A stretch of DNA of 64,000 nt from Arthrobacter sp. B0490 (GTDB taxonomy: Bacteria; Actinomycetota; Actinomycetes; Actinomycetales; Micrococcaceae), in NCBI RefSeq assembly GCF_002929355.1, contig NZ_PJIR01000002.1, positions 372,001 to 436,000 of the forward strand. The letters are read 5' to 3'. Below, piece by piece: positions 54,235-62,650 of the stretch (position 1 is its first letter; every line of letters starts with the position of its first letter). The position numbers and the translations under genes were made by a program. The notes beneath the pieces were generated by a model, which worked only from the letters and a program-made list of their open reading frames with translations, was not told where the DNA came from and ran no database searches.

Positions 54235-54256
54235 CCCACACCTTCCCGCCAGCGGT

Positions 54257-54310
54257 GGTGGCTCAAGTCAGGCTACGAAAGTGATCTCCACTCAAGCTCC
54301 CATAACCATG
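54257..54310 (+). repeat. 50-bp dispersed repeat, copy 3
   Basis: Begins GGTGGCTCAAGTCAGGCT and continues to CTCAAGCTCCCATAACCA. It lies 22 bp after the GAF-ANTAR stop. No gene follows on this strand for several hundred bases. Confidence 0.75.
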
Positions 54311-54932
54311 TAGGGGTTCAGTTCCAAGCGCAAGTATAAAAATCTATACCAATCAAAGATATTTATTATAACAACTTAGAATCTCTTAACGCGGCGAATG
54401 AGCAATCTGGCAGGGGAAATAAGGTGCGACTGTCCGCCCGCCCGATCGGTTCCGACACAGATACACAGAGGCACGGCACGGTGGAAAGAGCTGGAGCAGC
54501 CGCCAGTCAGGCGGTACCCAGCCCATCGTAAAGGGCACCTGCATCGCCGATAACCTAGCTTGTGACGGACGTTGGGGTGCTGTACCCGGCGCCATAGAAC
54601 CCCTGGTGGGGTGTTTTCCGTCCCTGGCGCAAGAATCGATCTGAGCGGTCTTGCGGCTCCAAACAAGATCGTGCTCGATCAGCGATCGGCCCCGGGGGCG
54701 AAAGTGCCACCCTCGATGACGGCGTCGTCCTGCTGGAACGCGGGAAGGGTCTGACCTAGCTTCGGGTCCCAGCTCCCCGCAGTAATAGTGGGCAGGCGGG
54801 GCCCACGTGATGGGTAATAGGCCATAGGCCATTAGATTGCCTTAGGTCAATCCGCATGCCTTGAACCTTCAACGAGGCGCCGCAACAGTCTTGAGTCGTC
54901 CCTGTCGTACCGGTGCCGTGTCTCGGAAGGCT
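54311..54932. other. Gene-free, locally AT-rich interval
   Basis: No gene was recognised in these 622 bases. About 54335-54385 is strikingly AT-rich for this genome (TATAAAAATC, TTTATTATAA). The dif-like site S5 is embedded at 54543-54570. The interval separates the GAF-ANTAR gene from the zinc operon. Confidence 0.5.
54543..54570 (+). other. dif-like site S5
   Basis: Left arm ATCGCCGATAA (identical to the site at 51709), 7-bp spacer CCTAGCT, and a diverged right region TGTGACGGAC. It separates the signalling module from the zinc island. Confidence 0.45.
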
Positions 54933-55418
54933 TCAGCTTTTGAGGACGTGCTTAGAGCGGGGAGTTGGTCTGCGGTGTCCTTGCGCGGAAAGGTCGTTCG
55001 TCTCGGTTTTCGTGGGGCAGGCGCTGCAGTTACCGAACACTTCGGCTGTCGGGGATACGTCGCTGAAGCCAAGGCGTTGTGCTGCGTCGGTGGCCGTATC
55101 GTCCAGGGCTTGCCCTGCGATTTCTTCGGCCCGCCCGCATTGCCGACAGATGAGATGGAGGTGGCGTCCTGCCCTGTCGCACCAGCGGTACCTGGTTTCA
55201 CCATCGGCTGTGTGTAGGACTTTCAGACTTCCGGTTGCGACGAAGAACTGCAGAGCCCTGTAGACCGTTGCTCGGGAGATAGATTCGCCCCGGTCGTACA
55301 AAATCGCATACAGCTGTCCAGCGCTTCGGTAGTGGGCGCTGTGTTGGAGCACGCTGAGGATTGCGGCCCGCTGGCGGGTTGCCCGGGTAACGGGTTCGTG
55401 GTGCGGGTCAGCGCTCAT
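54933..55418 (-). CDS. zur: Zur/Fur family zinc-responsive repressor
   Basis: A 161-residue Fur-family regulator. The winged helix (RATRQRAAILSVLQHSAHYR, ISRATVYRALQFFV) is followed by a dimerisation domain with HLHLICRQCG, and a second Cys pair in FGNCSAC completes the structural zinc site. Placement as the last gene of the zinc import operon identifies it as Zur rather than Fur. Start 55418 overlaps the permease stop by eleven bases, so the genes are coupled. Confidence 0.9.
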   Translation of the reverse strand: MSADPHHEPVTRATRQRAAILSVLQHSAHYRSAGQLYAILYDRGESISRATVYRALQFFVATGSLKVLHTADGETRYRWCDRAGRHLHLICRQCGRAEEIAGQALDDTATDAAQRLGFSDVSPTAEVFGNCSACPTKTETNDLSAQGHRRPTPRSKHVLKS

Positions 55419-56331
55419 GTGCTGCCTCGAGCTGGGGCCGGAGCTGGACTTTGGACCGGGATTCGGGGGCGTTTGGGTGCCGGCGGTGAAAGAGTGGGCG
55501 GATGGCTGCCACTGCGGCGTACAGGGTGATCGCAAGTACCGTGATCGTGGCGCCCGGGGAGAGCGCATGGAAGTACGTGATGGACAGGCCCACGACACAG
55601 ACCAGTCCGCCGAGTGCCATCGACAAGCCCATCGTGGCTCGGAAGGACACCGCGACGAGTTGAGCCACGGCGACCGGCACGATCATGAGTGCGGAGACCA
55701 GCAGCACGCCGACCACGCGCATGGAGATTGCGACGGTGAGCGCGGCGGTGACGGCGACGAGGATGTTCAGGGTACGAACGGGTAGCCCGCTGGCGCGTGC
55801 GAATTCCTCGTCGTAGCACAAGGCGAACAGTGCCGAGCGTAGGCCGAGACCGATGGTGAGGATGAAGGCGGCCAGCCCTACGCTCAACCACATATCGAGG
55901 GTGTCAACGGTTGAGATGGATCCAAAGAGGTACGCGGTGAGGTTCGCTGCTGTTCCGCCTGCGATCCCGATCAGAAGGACGCCGCCGGCTATACCCCCGT
56001 AGAACAGCAGGGCCAGTGCGAGGTCGGCGCTGGTGCGGCCGCGCTCACGCACGAATTCGATGAGGAGGGCTCCGATGATGGACGCGACGATTGCGCCTGG
56101 CACGGCCAGCGCGTCCGCGGACCCGGTACCGGCGGCAGCGCCGGCGAGCCACCCCATCGCAACTCCTGTCAGCGCCACATGGCCGATGCCGTCGCCAAGC
56201 AGGGCCAGGCGGCGTTGCACCAGATACGTCCCGATGACTGGAGCGCTGACGCCTACGAGGAGGGCGATGATCAGGGCTCGCTGCATCAGCGGACTGGCGA
56301 GCATGGACAGCAGCGTGTCGAGGAAAGTCAT
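55408..56331 (-). CDS. Zinc ABC transporter permease (ZnuB-like)
   Basis: A 307-residue ABC-3 family permease with about eight helices (LMQRALIIALLVGVSAPVIG, GDGIGHVALTGVAMG). The conserved LLGDGIGHVA motif, typical of manganese/zinc permeases, is present. It overlaps the zur start and follows the ATPase gene by two bases. Confidence 0.93.
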   Translation of the reverse strand: MTFLDTLLSMLASPLMQRALIIALLVGVSAPVIGTYLVQRRLALLGDGIGHVALTGVAMGWLAGAAAGTGSADALAVPGAIVASIIGALLIEFVRERGRTSADLALALLFYGGIAGGVLLIGIAGGTAANLTAYLFGSISTVDTLDMWLSVGLAAFILTIGLGLRSALFALCYDEEFARASGLPVRTLNILVAVTAALTVAISMRVVGVLLVSALMIVPVAVAQLVAVSFRATMGLSMALGGLVCVVGLSITYFHALSPGATITVLAITLYAAVAAIRPLFHRRHPNAPESRSKVQLRPQLEAAHER

Positions 56332-56333
56332 GG

Positions 56334-57158
56334 TTACCTTCGCCAGCCGGTAGTGAGATCGAGTGAGAGCCGCCCGGAGGAGGGTACGCCGTCGTTGCCG
56401 TGTACGTGATGCCCGGCAGTGGTATCCGAGGTCACCGGGCCGGGAGTCAGTCGGTGAGGGTCTTGCGTGTCCATCATTTCGTCACGGCTTATTCGTCCCT
56501 GGTCGAGGATGATCGTGCGGTGAATCAGCGGGGCGAGTACCCCGGGATCGTGCAGCACGACAACGATGGTGGTCCCTTTGGTCTGGAGTTCGCTCAGACT
56601 GATTGCCAGTGCGGTCTGGGATTCCTGGTCGATGCCGGACATCGGCTCGTCGATGACCAGGAGATCCGGTTGACGCACCAGGGCGCGGGCAATCAGGACT
56701 CGTTGCTGCTGACCTCCGGAGAAAAGATGGACGCTTTCGTGGGAGCGTTCGCGCAGACCGACCTGGTCGAGAGCGTTGTGCACCCGCTCGCGCGCGCGTG
56801 GCCCGGGAAGTAGGCGGCGATTGTCGAGCAGTCCCGCGGCGACGACTTCCTCGGCGGTGACAGTCATGGAGGGGTTGGTGTTGACCCTCTGCGGAACATA
56901 CCCGATACGCGACCAGGGCACGGAACGGCGAGCATTCACATCCGCTCCGTACAGGGTGACCTGCCCCTTGGTGGTCGGCACCAAACCCAGGAGGGTTTTC
57001 ACCAGTGTCGTTTTTCCTGAACCATTCGCCCCGAGCAGGGCGAGGGTCTGACCGTCGGGGACGGTGAGGTCGATGCCTTTGAGCACGGTGTTGGCGCCGA
57101 GTTGTACGTGGAGTGCGTCGAGGTGAACTGCGGGACGCGGACCGCTGCGCTCACTCAC
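56334..57158 (-). CDS. Zinc ABC transporter ATPase (ZnuC-like)
   Basis: A 274-residue ATPase. Walker A is LLGANGSGKTTLVKTLLG, the signature is LFSGGQQQRVLIARAL and Walker B is LLVIDEPMSG. The C-terminal tail (GHHVHGNDG) carries His residues as in many zinc ATPases. Its start overlaps the end of the binding-protein gene by eight bases. Confidence 0.94.
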   Translation of the reverse strand: MSERSGPRPAVHLDALHVQLGANTVLKGIDLTVPDGQTLALLGANGSGKTTLVKTLLGLVPTTKGQVTLYGADVNARRSVPWSRIGYVPQRVNTNPSMTVTAEEVVAAGLLDNRRLLPGPRARERVHNALDQVGLRERSHESVHLFSGGQQQRVLIARALVRQPDLLVIDEPMSGIDQESQTALAISLSELQTKGTTIVVVLHDPGVLAPLIHRTIILDQGRISRDEMMDTQDPHRLTPGPVTSDTTAGHHVHGNDGVPSSGRLSLDLTTGWRR

Positions 57159-58101
57159 AGCTCAGGGCTTCCTGCAGGGCGCCCAGGTTGTTGCGCATGA
57201 TGTCGAGGTAGTCCCCGCTGGCTTCCGCGTGGGACTCCAAAGGGTCCAGCAGTGCTGTTCGTACGCCGAGGTCCGCTGCCAGCGTCTCTGCGACCTTCGG
57301 GTTGACGAGCGATTCGGTGAAGATGGTGGTGATGTCCTGGCCCTGGATGACGCGGCGGATCTTCGCGACTCGCGCTGGTGCCGGTTCGGCTTCTGGATCG
57401 ATGCCCGAGACTCCCGTCTGCTCGAGGTCGTAGCGGTCGGCCAGGTAGCCGTATGCCTCATGTGAGACGACGATCGTCCGACGCTTACAGGTGGCCAGGC
57501 CTATGCTGAATTCCTCGTCGAGGGCGGACAGCTCCTCGGTGAGCTGGTCGGCGTTGTCCTGATAGGCGTCCGCGTTCTGCGGGTCAGCTTCGCTGAAGCG
57601 CTCGGCGACTGCTTTCGTGACCTCGGTAAGGCGCTCCGGGTCGAGCCAGAAGTGTGGGTCGGCTGCTTCCCCGTCCTTGGCGGTGCTGCCGTCCGTCGAG
57701 GAGAGTCCTGCCGCCTCTGCCACATCGATACCGTGCTCCGGTGCGGTCTGTTCGACGGCTTCGTCCACGGCGGCCTGGAAACCGGAGGCGTAGATGACCA
57801 CCGATGCGTCGGCCAGTTCAGCCACCTTCGCCGGGGAGAGCTCCAGATTATGGGGCTCAGCGCCAGGAGGAGTGACGGAACCCACCTCGACGTTCTCGCC
57901 GCCGACCCGCTCCGCAACGAACTGCAAAGGGTAGAACGAAGCAAGGACCCGCATCGATTCTGTCTCCCCATCGGCAGAGCCGGTTGAGCCGGCGGGATTC
58001 GAGGAGTTGGACGGGGCGCAGGCGGACAGGGCCAGACCGGTCATGACCGTCATCGCCATCATGGCCGTGAGGACGAGCGGGGGTCGGGGAAGGGAGTGCA
58101 T
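57151..58101 (-). CDS. Zinc-binding lipoprotein (ZnuA/AztC-like)
   Basis: A 316-residue cluster A-I binding protein with a lipobox (GLALSAC near residue 27). The His metal ligands are in GAEPHNLELSP, DPHFWLDP and VVSHEAYGYLADRY. The usual long His/Asp-rich loop is replaced by a short acidic segment (SSTDGSTAKDGEAADPHF), as in AztC-type proteins that receive zinc from AztD. It is the second gene of the operon after the AztD-like gene. Confidence 0.9.
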   Translation of the reverse strand: MHSLPRPPLVLTAMMAMTVMTGLALSACAPSNSSNPAGSTGSADGETESMRVLASFYPLQFVAERVGGENVEVGSVTPPGAEPHNLELSPAKVAELADASVVIYASGFQAAVDEAVEQTAPEHGIDVAEAAGLSSTDGSTAKDGEAADPHFWLDPERLTEVTKAVAERFSEADPQNADAYQDNADQLTEELSALDEEFSIGLATCKRRTIVVSHEAYGYLADRYDLEQTGVSGIDPEAEPAPARVAKIRRVIQGQDITTIFTESLVNPKVAETLAADLGVRTALLDPLESHAEASGDYLDIMRNNLGALQEALSCE

Positions 58102-58182
58102 GGGTTCCTTGCGTGATGATGGTGTGCTGGAGGGCAGGCCGCGACGACCCGGAGGCCGTCGCGGCTTGGTGGTGCAGGTGGC

Positions 58183-59550
58183 TTAGCCCTCGCTGTCGGA
58201 GTGGTTTTCGCCCTCGGCGTGCTCGTGGCCCGGGGTTTCGCTCTCTCCGGTGACGACCGCGAGTTCAACGGGTGTTTCCGGGAGGTCGAAGCTGTCCAGC
58301 AGGGTTCCGTCGGTGACGTCGATGACGTGCAGCTTCTTGGCGGCCGGCTCGGTCACGTAGGCGAAGCCGTCTGCTCCGACCTTCACGGTCGGGGCGGGGG
58401 ACTGCCACTCGTCGGGCTCCTCCCACGGTGCTACGACTGGGACCTCGTGGATGACCTCGCCGGTTTCCTCGTCGAGAACGTTCAGTTCGCCGTCGTAGGT
58501 CAGGACGAGGGCTTCGCCCTCGGCGCCGCGGGCGAGCGAGCGGAACCAGTACGCCGAGCCGACGTCGACGGTCTTCATGGTGGCGGTGTTGGTGTCGATC
58601 AGGCCGACCAGCGTCGGGCGTTCCTGCTCGGCGTCGGGGTCGACCTTGTAATCGGCGAGGACGATCGGTGATTCGTGGCTGCCGAACTGGTTGCCCGAAC
58701 GCTGGTAGGTCTCCTCGACGGGAACTTTGTGGAACTCGCCGTCGCGGTACACGACAGGACCGTTCTCGCAGCCCAGAGACACAACATCCCCAGCCGACGT
58801 CGGCATCGCTGCCGCTTCTCCATGCACACCCGGGCAATCCGTGGTCTCGGCGAGGACCTCGCCGTCGGGGGAGACGACCTGAACTGTGCTGCGGGAGTCC
58901 TCGGTTCCCTGCGTCATGAGCAGGTCCCCTGAGCTCAGCGGAACAGCAACACCGTGGTGGGCGGCGTCAGTGGAATATCCCTGCACCTCATCGGAGCTGA
59001 TCTGACCGTCCTCGAAGGCCGTAGTAGCCATGATGGAAATGGCTCCGGTGCCGTCGGCGAAGAGCGCTGTCTTCCCCTCGTGCGCGACGACGTGCCCGGC
59101 CTCAGGGGCCTCAATCATCGAGCCTGTCAGCTCGGGGGCCTGCTCGTAGTAGTGGTCATGATCCCCGTGACCTTCAACGATGAGCCCTGAGTCGAACACG
59201 CGGAACTCCTTGCCGGCGCTGACCAGCACGTGCCGGCCATCTCCGGCATTGTTCAACCGCAGGAAGCCCTCGGACTCGGTATTGGCGAGCACCTCACCGG
59301 TTTCGGTGTCGACGGTAATGATCCCGCCGTCATAGGTCAGCACCGCTCGAGGTGCCAGACCATCGACCTCCTGGCGGTCCGAACTTTCAGCGCTGGGTGC
59401 GTTGCTCTCCTCCGTTGAAGATTCGGCAGAGGCGGACGCCGGCGCTGATGCATCGGCGGCAGGTTCCGAGGAACCGGTGGAACAGGAGGTCAGCACCAAG
59501 GCTGCAAGGACGGCGGTGGACAAGGGAAAAGTTCGAAGATGTATCGACAT
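58183..59550 (-). CDS. aztD: AztD-like zinc metallochaperone lipoprotein
   Basis: A 455-residue extracytoplasmic beta-propeller lipoprotein with a lipobox (LVLTSCSTG) and a Ser/Ala/Glu linker. The zinc loop EGHGDHDHYYEQ is characteristic of AztD, which passes zinc to the binding protein AztC. The C-terminal tail (GHEHAEGENHSDSEG) adds more ligands. It is the first gene of the operon, controlled by the Zur box 20 bp upstream of its start. Confidence 0.88.
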   Translation of the reverse strand: MSIHLRTFPLSTAVLAALVLTSCSTGSSEPAADASAPASASAESSTEESNAPSAESSDRQEVDGLAPRAVLTYDGGIITVDTETGEVLANTESEGFLRLNNAGDGRHVLVSAGKEFRVFDSGLIVEGHGDHDHYYEQAPELTGSMIEAPEAGHVVAHEGKTALFADGTGAISIMATTAFEDGQISSDEVQGYSTDAAHHGVAVPLSSGDLLMTQGTEDSRSTVQVVSPDGEVLAETTDCPGVHGEAAAMPTSAGDVVSLGCENGPVVYRDGEFHKVPVEETYQRSGNQFGSHESPIVLADYKVDPDAEQERPTLVGLIDTNTATMKTVDVGSAYWFRSLARGAEGEALVLTYDGELNVLDEETGEVIHEVPVVAPWEEPDEWQSPAPTVKVGADGFAYVTEPAAKKLHVIDVTDGTLLDSFDLPETPVELAVVTGESETPGHEHAEGENHSDSEG

Positions 59551-59570
59551 GCCCTCAGGCTAGATGCAAA

Positions 59571-59585
59571 TGCGTATCATTCTCA
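59571..59585. promoter_or_regulatory. Zur-box-like palindrome in the aztD/DUF305 divergent promoter
   Basis: On the minus strand TGAGAATGATACGCA matches the Zur consensus TGAxAATGATxxTCA closely. It begins 20 bp upstream of aztD. On the plus strand it covers the likely -35 region of the DUF305 gene, whose -10 (TATACT, 59603-59608) is 18 bp away, so one operator may control both directions. Confidence 0.8.
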
Positions 59586-59602
59586 ACTAAGCCATATCTG
59601 CG

Positions 59603-59608
59603 TATACT
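59603..59608 (+). promoter_or_regulatory. Candidate -10 element of the DUF305 gene
   Basis: TATACT preceded by CTGCG. It lies 77 bp before ATG 59685, close to the Zur box at 59571-59585. Confidence 0.45.
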
Positions 59609-59684
59609 GACAGCCGTTCACATCGTGGGTGCCGGCCTGACGTTGGAGGGTTCACGGAACGACGCATCAGGCCAATACCAAAGG

Positions 59685-60307
59685 ATGAAAGTGCCCAGAC
59701 AGCGACTACCTCCACTGACCTCTCTCGCGATTGCCGCGCTCGTCAGCCTGACTGCCTGCGGTTCATCATCGAGCCCCGAGCCCGAGGGTGCCGGGGGGGG
59801 CGCACTTCACGCGCGACGAGTTCCACCCAGCAAGTGGCCGCCGAGCACAATCACGCCGATGTCATGTTCGCGCAGATGATGATTCCGCATCACCAGCAAG
59901 CGGTGGATATGGGCGAGATGATGCTCGCCAAGGACAGTCTCGATCCTGAAATCACCTTCATCGCGACCACGCTCAAGGACGCTCAGGCACCGGAAATCAC
60001 CCTCATGACCCAATGGCTGGAAGCATGGGGCGAGTCCGCGGCAAGCAGCATGGATAGCCATGACATGCATTCCATGGACGGGATGCTGACGGAAGATCAA
60101 CTGGCGGCCCTGGAAAGCGCTCAGGGCGAGGAAGCGTCGCGCCTGTTCTTGGAGTCCATGATTGCGCACCATGAGGGCGCGGTCACCATGGCGCAAGACG
60201 AAGTGGATGACGGGCAGAATCCGAGCGCTGTGGATCTCGCCGGAGACATCATCGAGACACAGAAGTCGGAGATAGAGGACATGCGGCGACTGATGGACGG
60301 CCTCTGA
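59685..60307 (+). pseudogene. DUF305 lipoprotein gene with a frameshift in a G8 run
   Basis: The first frame encodes a lipoprotein signal (MKVPRQRLPPLTSLAIAALV, then SLTACGSSSS) and leaves frame at the run of eight G at 59793-59800. The DUF305 body continues in another frame from TSRATSSTQQVAAEHNHADV to the stop at 60307. The body carries both His motifs, MIPHHQQAVDMGEMM and MIAHHEGAVTMAQ, typical of DUF305 (ferritin-like four-helix, copper/zinc-related). One more or two fewer G would restore the frame. It is either a true loss, a phase-variable tract or a sequencing error. It stands in the zinc regulon, directly after the Zur box. Confidence 0.75.
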
Positions 60308-60374
60308 GGGGCCAGGTGGGGCGCAGGCAGTCCGAGAGTCCTGTTGATATCAAGCGCCCATACAAATGAACTAG

Positions 60375-60399
60375 CCATATGAGAATGATTCTCATATGG
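60375..60399. promoter_or_regulatory. Perfect Zur box before the MRF-like gene
   Basis: CCATATGAGAAT and ATTCTCATATGG are exact reverse complements around a single G at 60387. The TGAGAATGATTCTCA core is the actinobacterial Zur consensus. It ends eight bases before the MRF ATG, so Zur would block transcription of a very short-leadered mRNA. Confidence 0.9.
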
Positions 60400-60403
60400 T
60401 GGG

Positions 60404-61555
60404 GTGATGCACCTCGTCATCGTCACATCTCTAGATGCGCTCAGCCGTAACAGTGCAGCCTCGTCTTTGGCGCAAGCCCTCCCCGGTACTCCGGTGGTTC
60501 TGCACGATCTGCTCGATGACGGCGTGGTGATTCGTCGCGTGCACAAGGGTGAGTGCCTCGTGGATCAAGAGACGTCGGTGCTGGAGCATGGGTGCCTGAG
60601 TTGCACGGTCCGCCTGGATCTCGCACCGACTCTTTTGCGTCTCGCCAGGGGCGGGACGACCCGGGACATTGTGGGGTTGCCACCCGGCACTACAGTTCAG
60701 AACGCGATCGACGGGCTGCACACTGTCGCCCCACGTGCTTTCACCATCGATACGGTCGCGTTGGCGGTTCGCCCTGATGATGTGGAGGATCAGCTGTGGG
60801 ACCACCACACTCTCTTCGAGTCCGGCTATACCGCCGTTCCCGAGGACGGCCGGACGCCGGGGGAATTCCTGATCGGGGAGTTCCTCTTCGCCGATACGGT
60901 CCTGGCTGCCACCAGCAACCTCCTGCCACCGGACCCGAATGCACTGGTCCGAGGTATCCAACTCATCAGCGAACTCGCCCCTCACTCACGCCTTGTGCCT
61001 GCTTTCACCACGGTAAGCATCACCGACCTCGGCACCTACGACGACGCGGCTGCCAGATCACGAAGCCTTCCCGGTGCAGTCTTGGCCCCGCCCCAACCTT
61101 CGCCATCACCGCCACAGCTGTTGGCCCAGGACTCCGCATCACACACCTCGACCACGTCCCCGGCCATGTTTCGGACCTTTGAACATCGCATCGATCGGCC
61201 CCTGCATCCGGACCGATTCCGTACCGCTCTTGGTGCCATTTCGGAGGGGTGCTGTTTCGTCCGCGGAAGCGCATGGATCGCAGGCCTGTCGGACACCCGG
61301 ATCGCCGTGCACGGGGTCGGTCCGCGTATTGCTTTGGCCAACGGCGGAGCTTGGAGCCACGAAGCAGGTCAGGGGGAGTGGTGCCGCGGCACGCATATCG
61401 CACTGACCGGTGACGACCTCGATGACGCCGACATCATCAATCTGCTCGACGCCTGCGCCCTGACCGATCAGGAATTGCGAACCATGCCCGAGCACCATGC
61501 GACCGGCGCCGAGTACCAGCAGCACCCCGCCTCACCTAGAGAAGGAACATCATGA
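60404..61555 (+). CDS. mrf: CobW-like MRF protein (ribosome hibernation factor-recruiting type)
   Basis: A 383-residue COG0523/CobW-related protein. The N-terminus ([20 protein letters not shown]) lacks the GxxGxGK[S/T] P-loop of true GTPases, as in mycobacterial MRF (Rv0106) as recalled. The zinc motif is HGCLSCTVR (Cys64 and Cys67). The CobW C-terminal domain is visible near [13 protein letters not shown]. In mycobacteria MRF is Zur-controlled and recruits the hibernation factor to ribosomes under zinc starvation. Here it is followed by a cysteine-free L36 gene with an ATGA overlap, which supports this role. ATG 60407 is an alternative start. Confidence 0.82.
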   Translation: MMHLVIVTSLDALSRNSAASSLAQALPGTPVVLHDLLDDGVVIRRVHKGECLVDQETSVLEHGCLSCTVRLDLAPTLLRLARGGTTRDIVGLPPGTTVQNAIDGLHTVAPRAFTIDTVALAVRPDDVEDQLWDHHTLFESGYTAVPEDGRTPGEFLIGEFLFADTVLAATSNLLPPDPNALVRGIQLISELAPHSRLVPAFTTVSITDLGTYDDAAARSRSLPGAVLAPPQPSPSPPQLLAQDSASHTSTTSPAMFRTFEHRIDRPLHPDRFRTALGAISEGCCFVRGSAWIAGLSDTRIAVHGVGPRIALANGGAWSHEAGQGEWCRGTHIALTGDDLDDADIINLLDACALTDQELRTMPEHHATGAEYQQHPASPREGTS

Positions 61556-61674
61556 AGGTTCGTAACTCCCTGCGTGCATTGAAGAAGGTCCCCGGAGCGC
61601 AGATCGTCCGGCGCCGCGGTAAGACGTTCGTCATCAACAAGAAGAACCCACGCATGAAGGCCCGTCAGGGCTAG
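61552..61674 (+). CDS. rpmJ: Ribosomal protein L36, zinc-independent (C-) paralogue
   Basis: A 40-residue protein, [19 protein letters not shown] followed by [21 protein letters not shown]. The C+ form of L36 has a zinc-binding Cys/His set; here all are absent. C- ribosomal proteins replace zinc-binding forms when zinc is limiting. The start overlaps the MRF stop (ATGA), so it is cotranslated under the Zur box at 60375. The gene is too short for many gene finders. Confidence 0.95.
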   Translation: MKVRNSLRALKKVPGAQIVRRRGKTFVINKKNPRMKARQG

Positions 61675-61678
61675 CCCC

Positions 61679-62137
61679 ATGACACCGGCGGATCAAGGTG
61701 CCCCCAAGAAGAGCGTCGGAAAAGACGCCACCGCTCAGGCAGAAGGAGATCCTGCGGGGCCGAGGGCCGGGGTCGTCATCGCCCTTTGCGCCGGCCACCG
61801 GTGCGCTGCTCTGACTAAAACCTGCCGTGATGACCTCGCCGGTGCTGTCGCCCGATCCCGGGGCGGGATCCTCATTTCCTCGCCCTGTCTGCAGCAGTGC
61901 GCCCAGGGAGTCGTCGGTGCCGTCGCGATCCGCATCTCGAGTGAAGACACCACCGGTCCCTCCATCTGGCTGGGCGGACTCAACCAGGACGGCCACCTAC
62001 AATCGCTTGCCCACTGGGTCGAGCACTGGCAGCCGATCACCGGACAAGCCAGTATGTTGCCTGATGGCCTCCGCCAGGCCGTGATCGGATCGGGGCTACC
62101 CATCCGCCTGACTACGTCAACTCCAGCCGCACACTGA
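61679..62137 (+). CDS. (2Fe-2S) ferredoxin-like small protein of the zinc island
   Basis: A 152-residue protein with Cys-rich patterns ALCAGHRCAALTKTC and SPCLQQCAQG, resembling the thioredoxin-fold 2Fe-2S ferredoxins (COG3411-like). The N-terminal 30 residues are polar and probably disordered. It follows rpmJ by four bases and precedes a terminator, so it is the last gene of the Zur-controlled unit. Its function in zinc starvation is unknown; the presence in the operon suggests an iron-sulfur redox role. Confidence 0.6.
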   Translation: MTPADQGAPKKSVGKDATAQAEGDPAGPRAGVVIALCAGHRCAALTKTCRDDLAGAVARSRGGILISSPCLQQCAQGVVGAVAIRISSEDTTGPSIWLGGLNQDGHLQSLAHWVEHWQPITGQASMLPDGLRQAVIGSGLPIRLTTSTPAAH

Positions 62138-62192
62138 CCATCAAAGCGATCGAGCCTTAAATAGTCAGAAACGTGCATCGTTGGGAGCAAAA

Positions 62193-62224
62193 ACAGCACC
62201 AGCCCGTGTTTGGGCTGGTGCTGT
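62193..62224 (+). terminator. Terminator of the mrf-rpmJ-ferredoxin operon
   Basis: ACAGCACCAGCCC (62193-62205) pairs with GGGCTGGTGCTGT (62212-62224) around a six-base loop, flanked by AAAA and TTC. The stem is perfect. Confidence 0.9.
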
Positions 62225-62304
62225 TCATTACGGCGGTTTCTCCCACTTGGGCGAGGTTGCGAACTCCGATCAAGACTGGCGAGACCGCGTGGACTTAGAT
62301 GGTC

Positions 62305-62604
62305 TTAGTGTTCGTCGTAGTGGTCGCCGTGTGCTGCGTGGCGGTGACCGTCGTGGACGTAATCGGTGTGGTCGCCGTGCTCGACGGCTTCGTGCGTGCA
62401 GTCGGCCGCGCCATGGGTGTGGTCGACGACAGTGTGCTCGGCGGGCTCGTCGTGCTCGTCGTAGTGATCGTCGTGCTCGGCGTGGCGGTGACTATCATGC
62501 AGGTAGTCGGTGTGGTCGCCGTGCTGAACGGTCTCGTGCGTGCAATCGGCGGTGCCGTGCTTGTGGTCGTCGAGGGTGTGCTCTGCCTTGATCTCGGTGG
62601 TCAT
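62305..62604 (-). CDS. Histidine-rich tandem-repeat metal-binding protein
   Basis: A 99-residue protein with 24 His, two Cys and many Asp/Glu. Residues 7-54 and 55-99 are two copies of a 48-residue unit (AEHTLDDHKHGTADCTHETV... and AEHTVVDHTHGAADCTHEAV...). Each has DCTHE, EHGDH-type and HRHAxHxDHYDEH motifs. There is no signal peptide or membrane helix, so it is probably a cytoplasmic zinc buffer or store. It is cotranscribed with the ArsR-type sensor, 46 bp downstream of it. Database entries of this kind are sometimes mislabelled zinc transporter. Confidence 0.8.
   Translation of the reverse strand: MTTEIKAEHTLDDHKHGTADCTHETVQHGDHTDYLHDSHRHAEHDDHYDEHDEPAEHTVVDHTHGAADCTHEAVEHGDHTDYVHDGHRHAAHGDHYDEH
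62308..62586 (-). repeat. 144-bp tandem duplication within the His-rich gene
   Basis: Unit 1 spans 62443-62586 and unit 2 spans 62308-62442. The second unit lacks the last three codons (DEP). The nucleotide sequences are clearly related but diverged, so the duplication is not recent. Confidence 0.85.
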
Positions 62605-62650
62605 GATGGTCTCCTTGATGCGGGCTTACCCGCGAAACTAGTGGCTGTCC

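Noticed and set aside
60884..60900. TTCGCCGATACGG inside the MRF gene, similar to the dif-like left arm
   Set aside because: It is coding sequence (FADTV) with no right arm, so it is a chance match.
60404..61555. MRF-like gene considered a broken CobW GTPase because it lacks a P-loop
   Set aside because: Mycobacterial MRF also lacks a canonical P-loop, and the frame and Cys motif are intact, so it is a family trait rather than decay.
62308..62586. Tandem repeats considered as a CRISPR array
   Set aside because: Units are 144 bp, contiguous, in frame and encode a His-rich protein; there are no spacers or cas genes.
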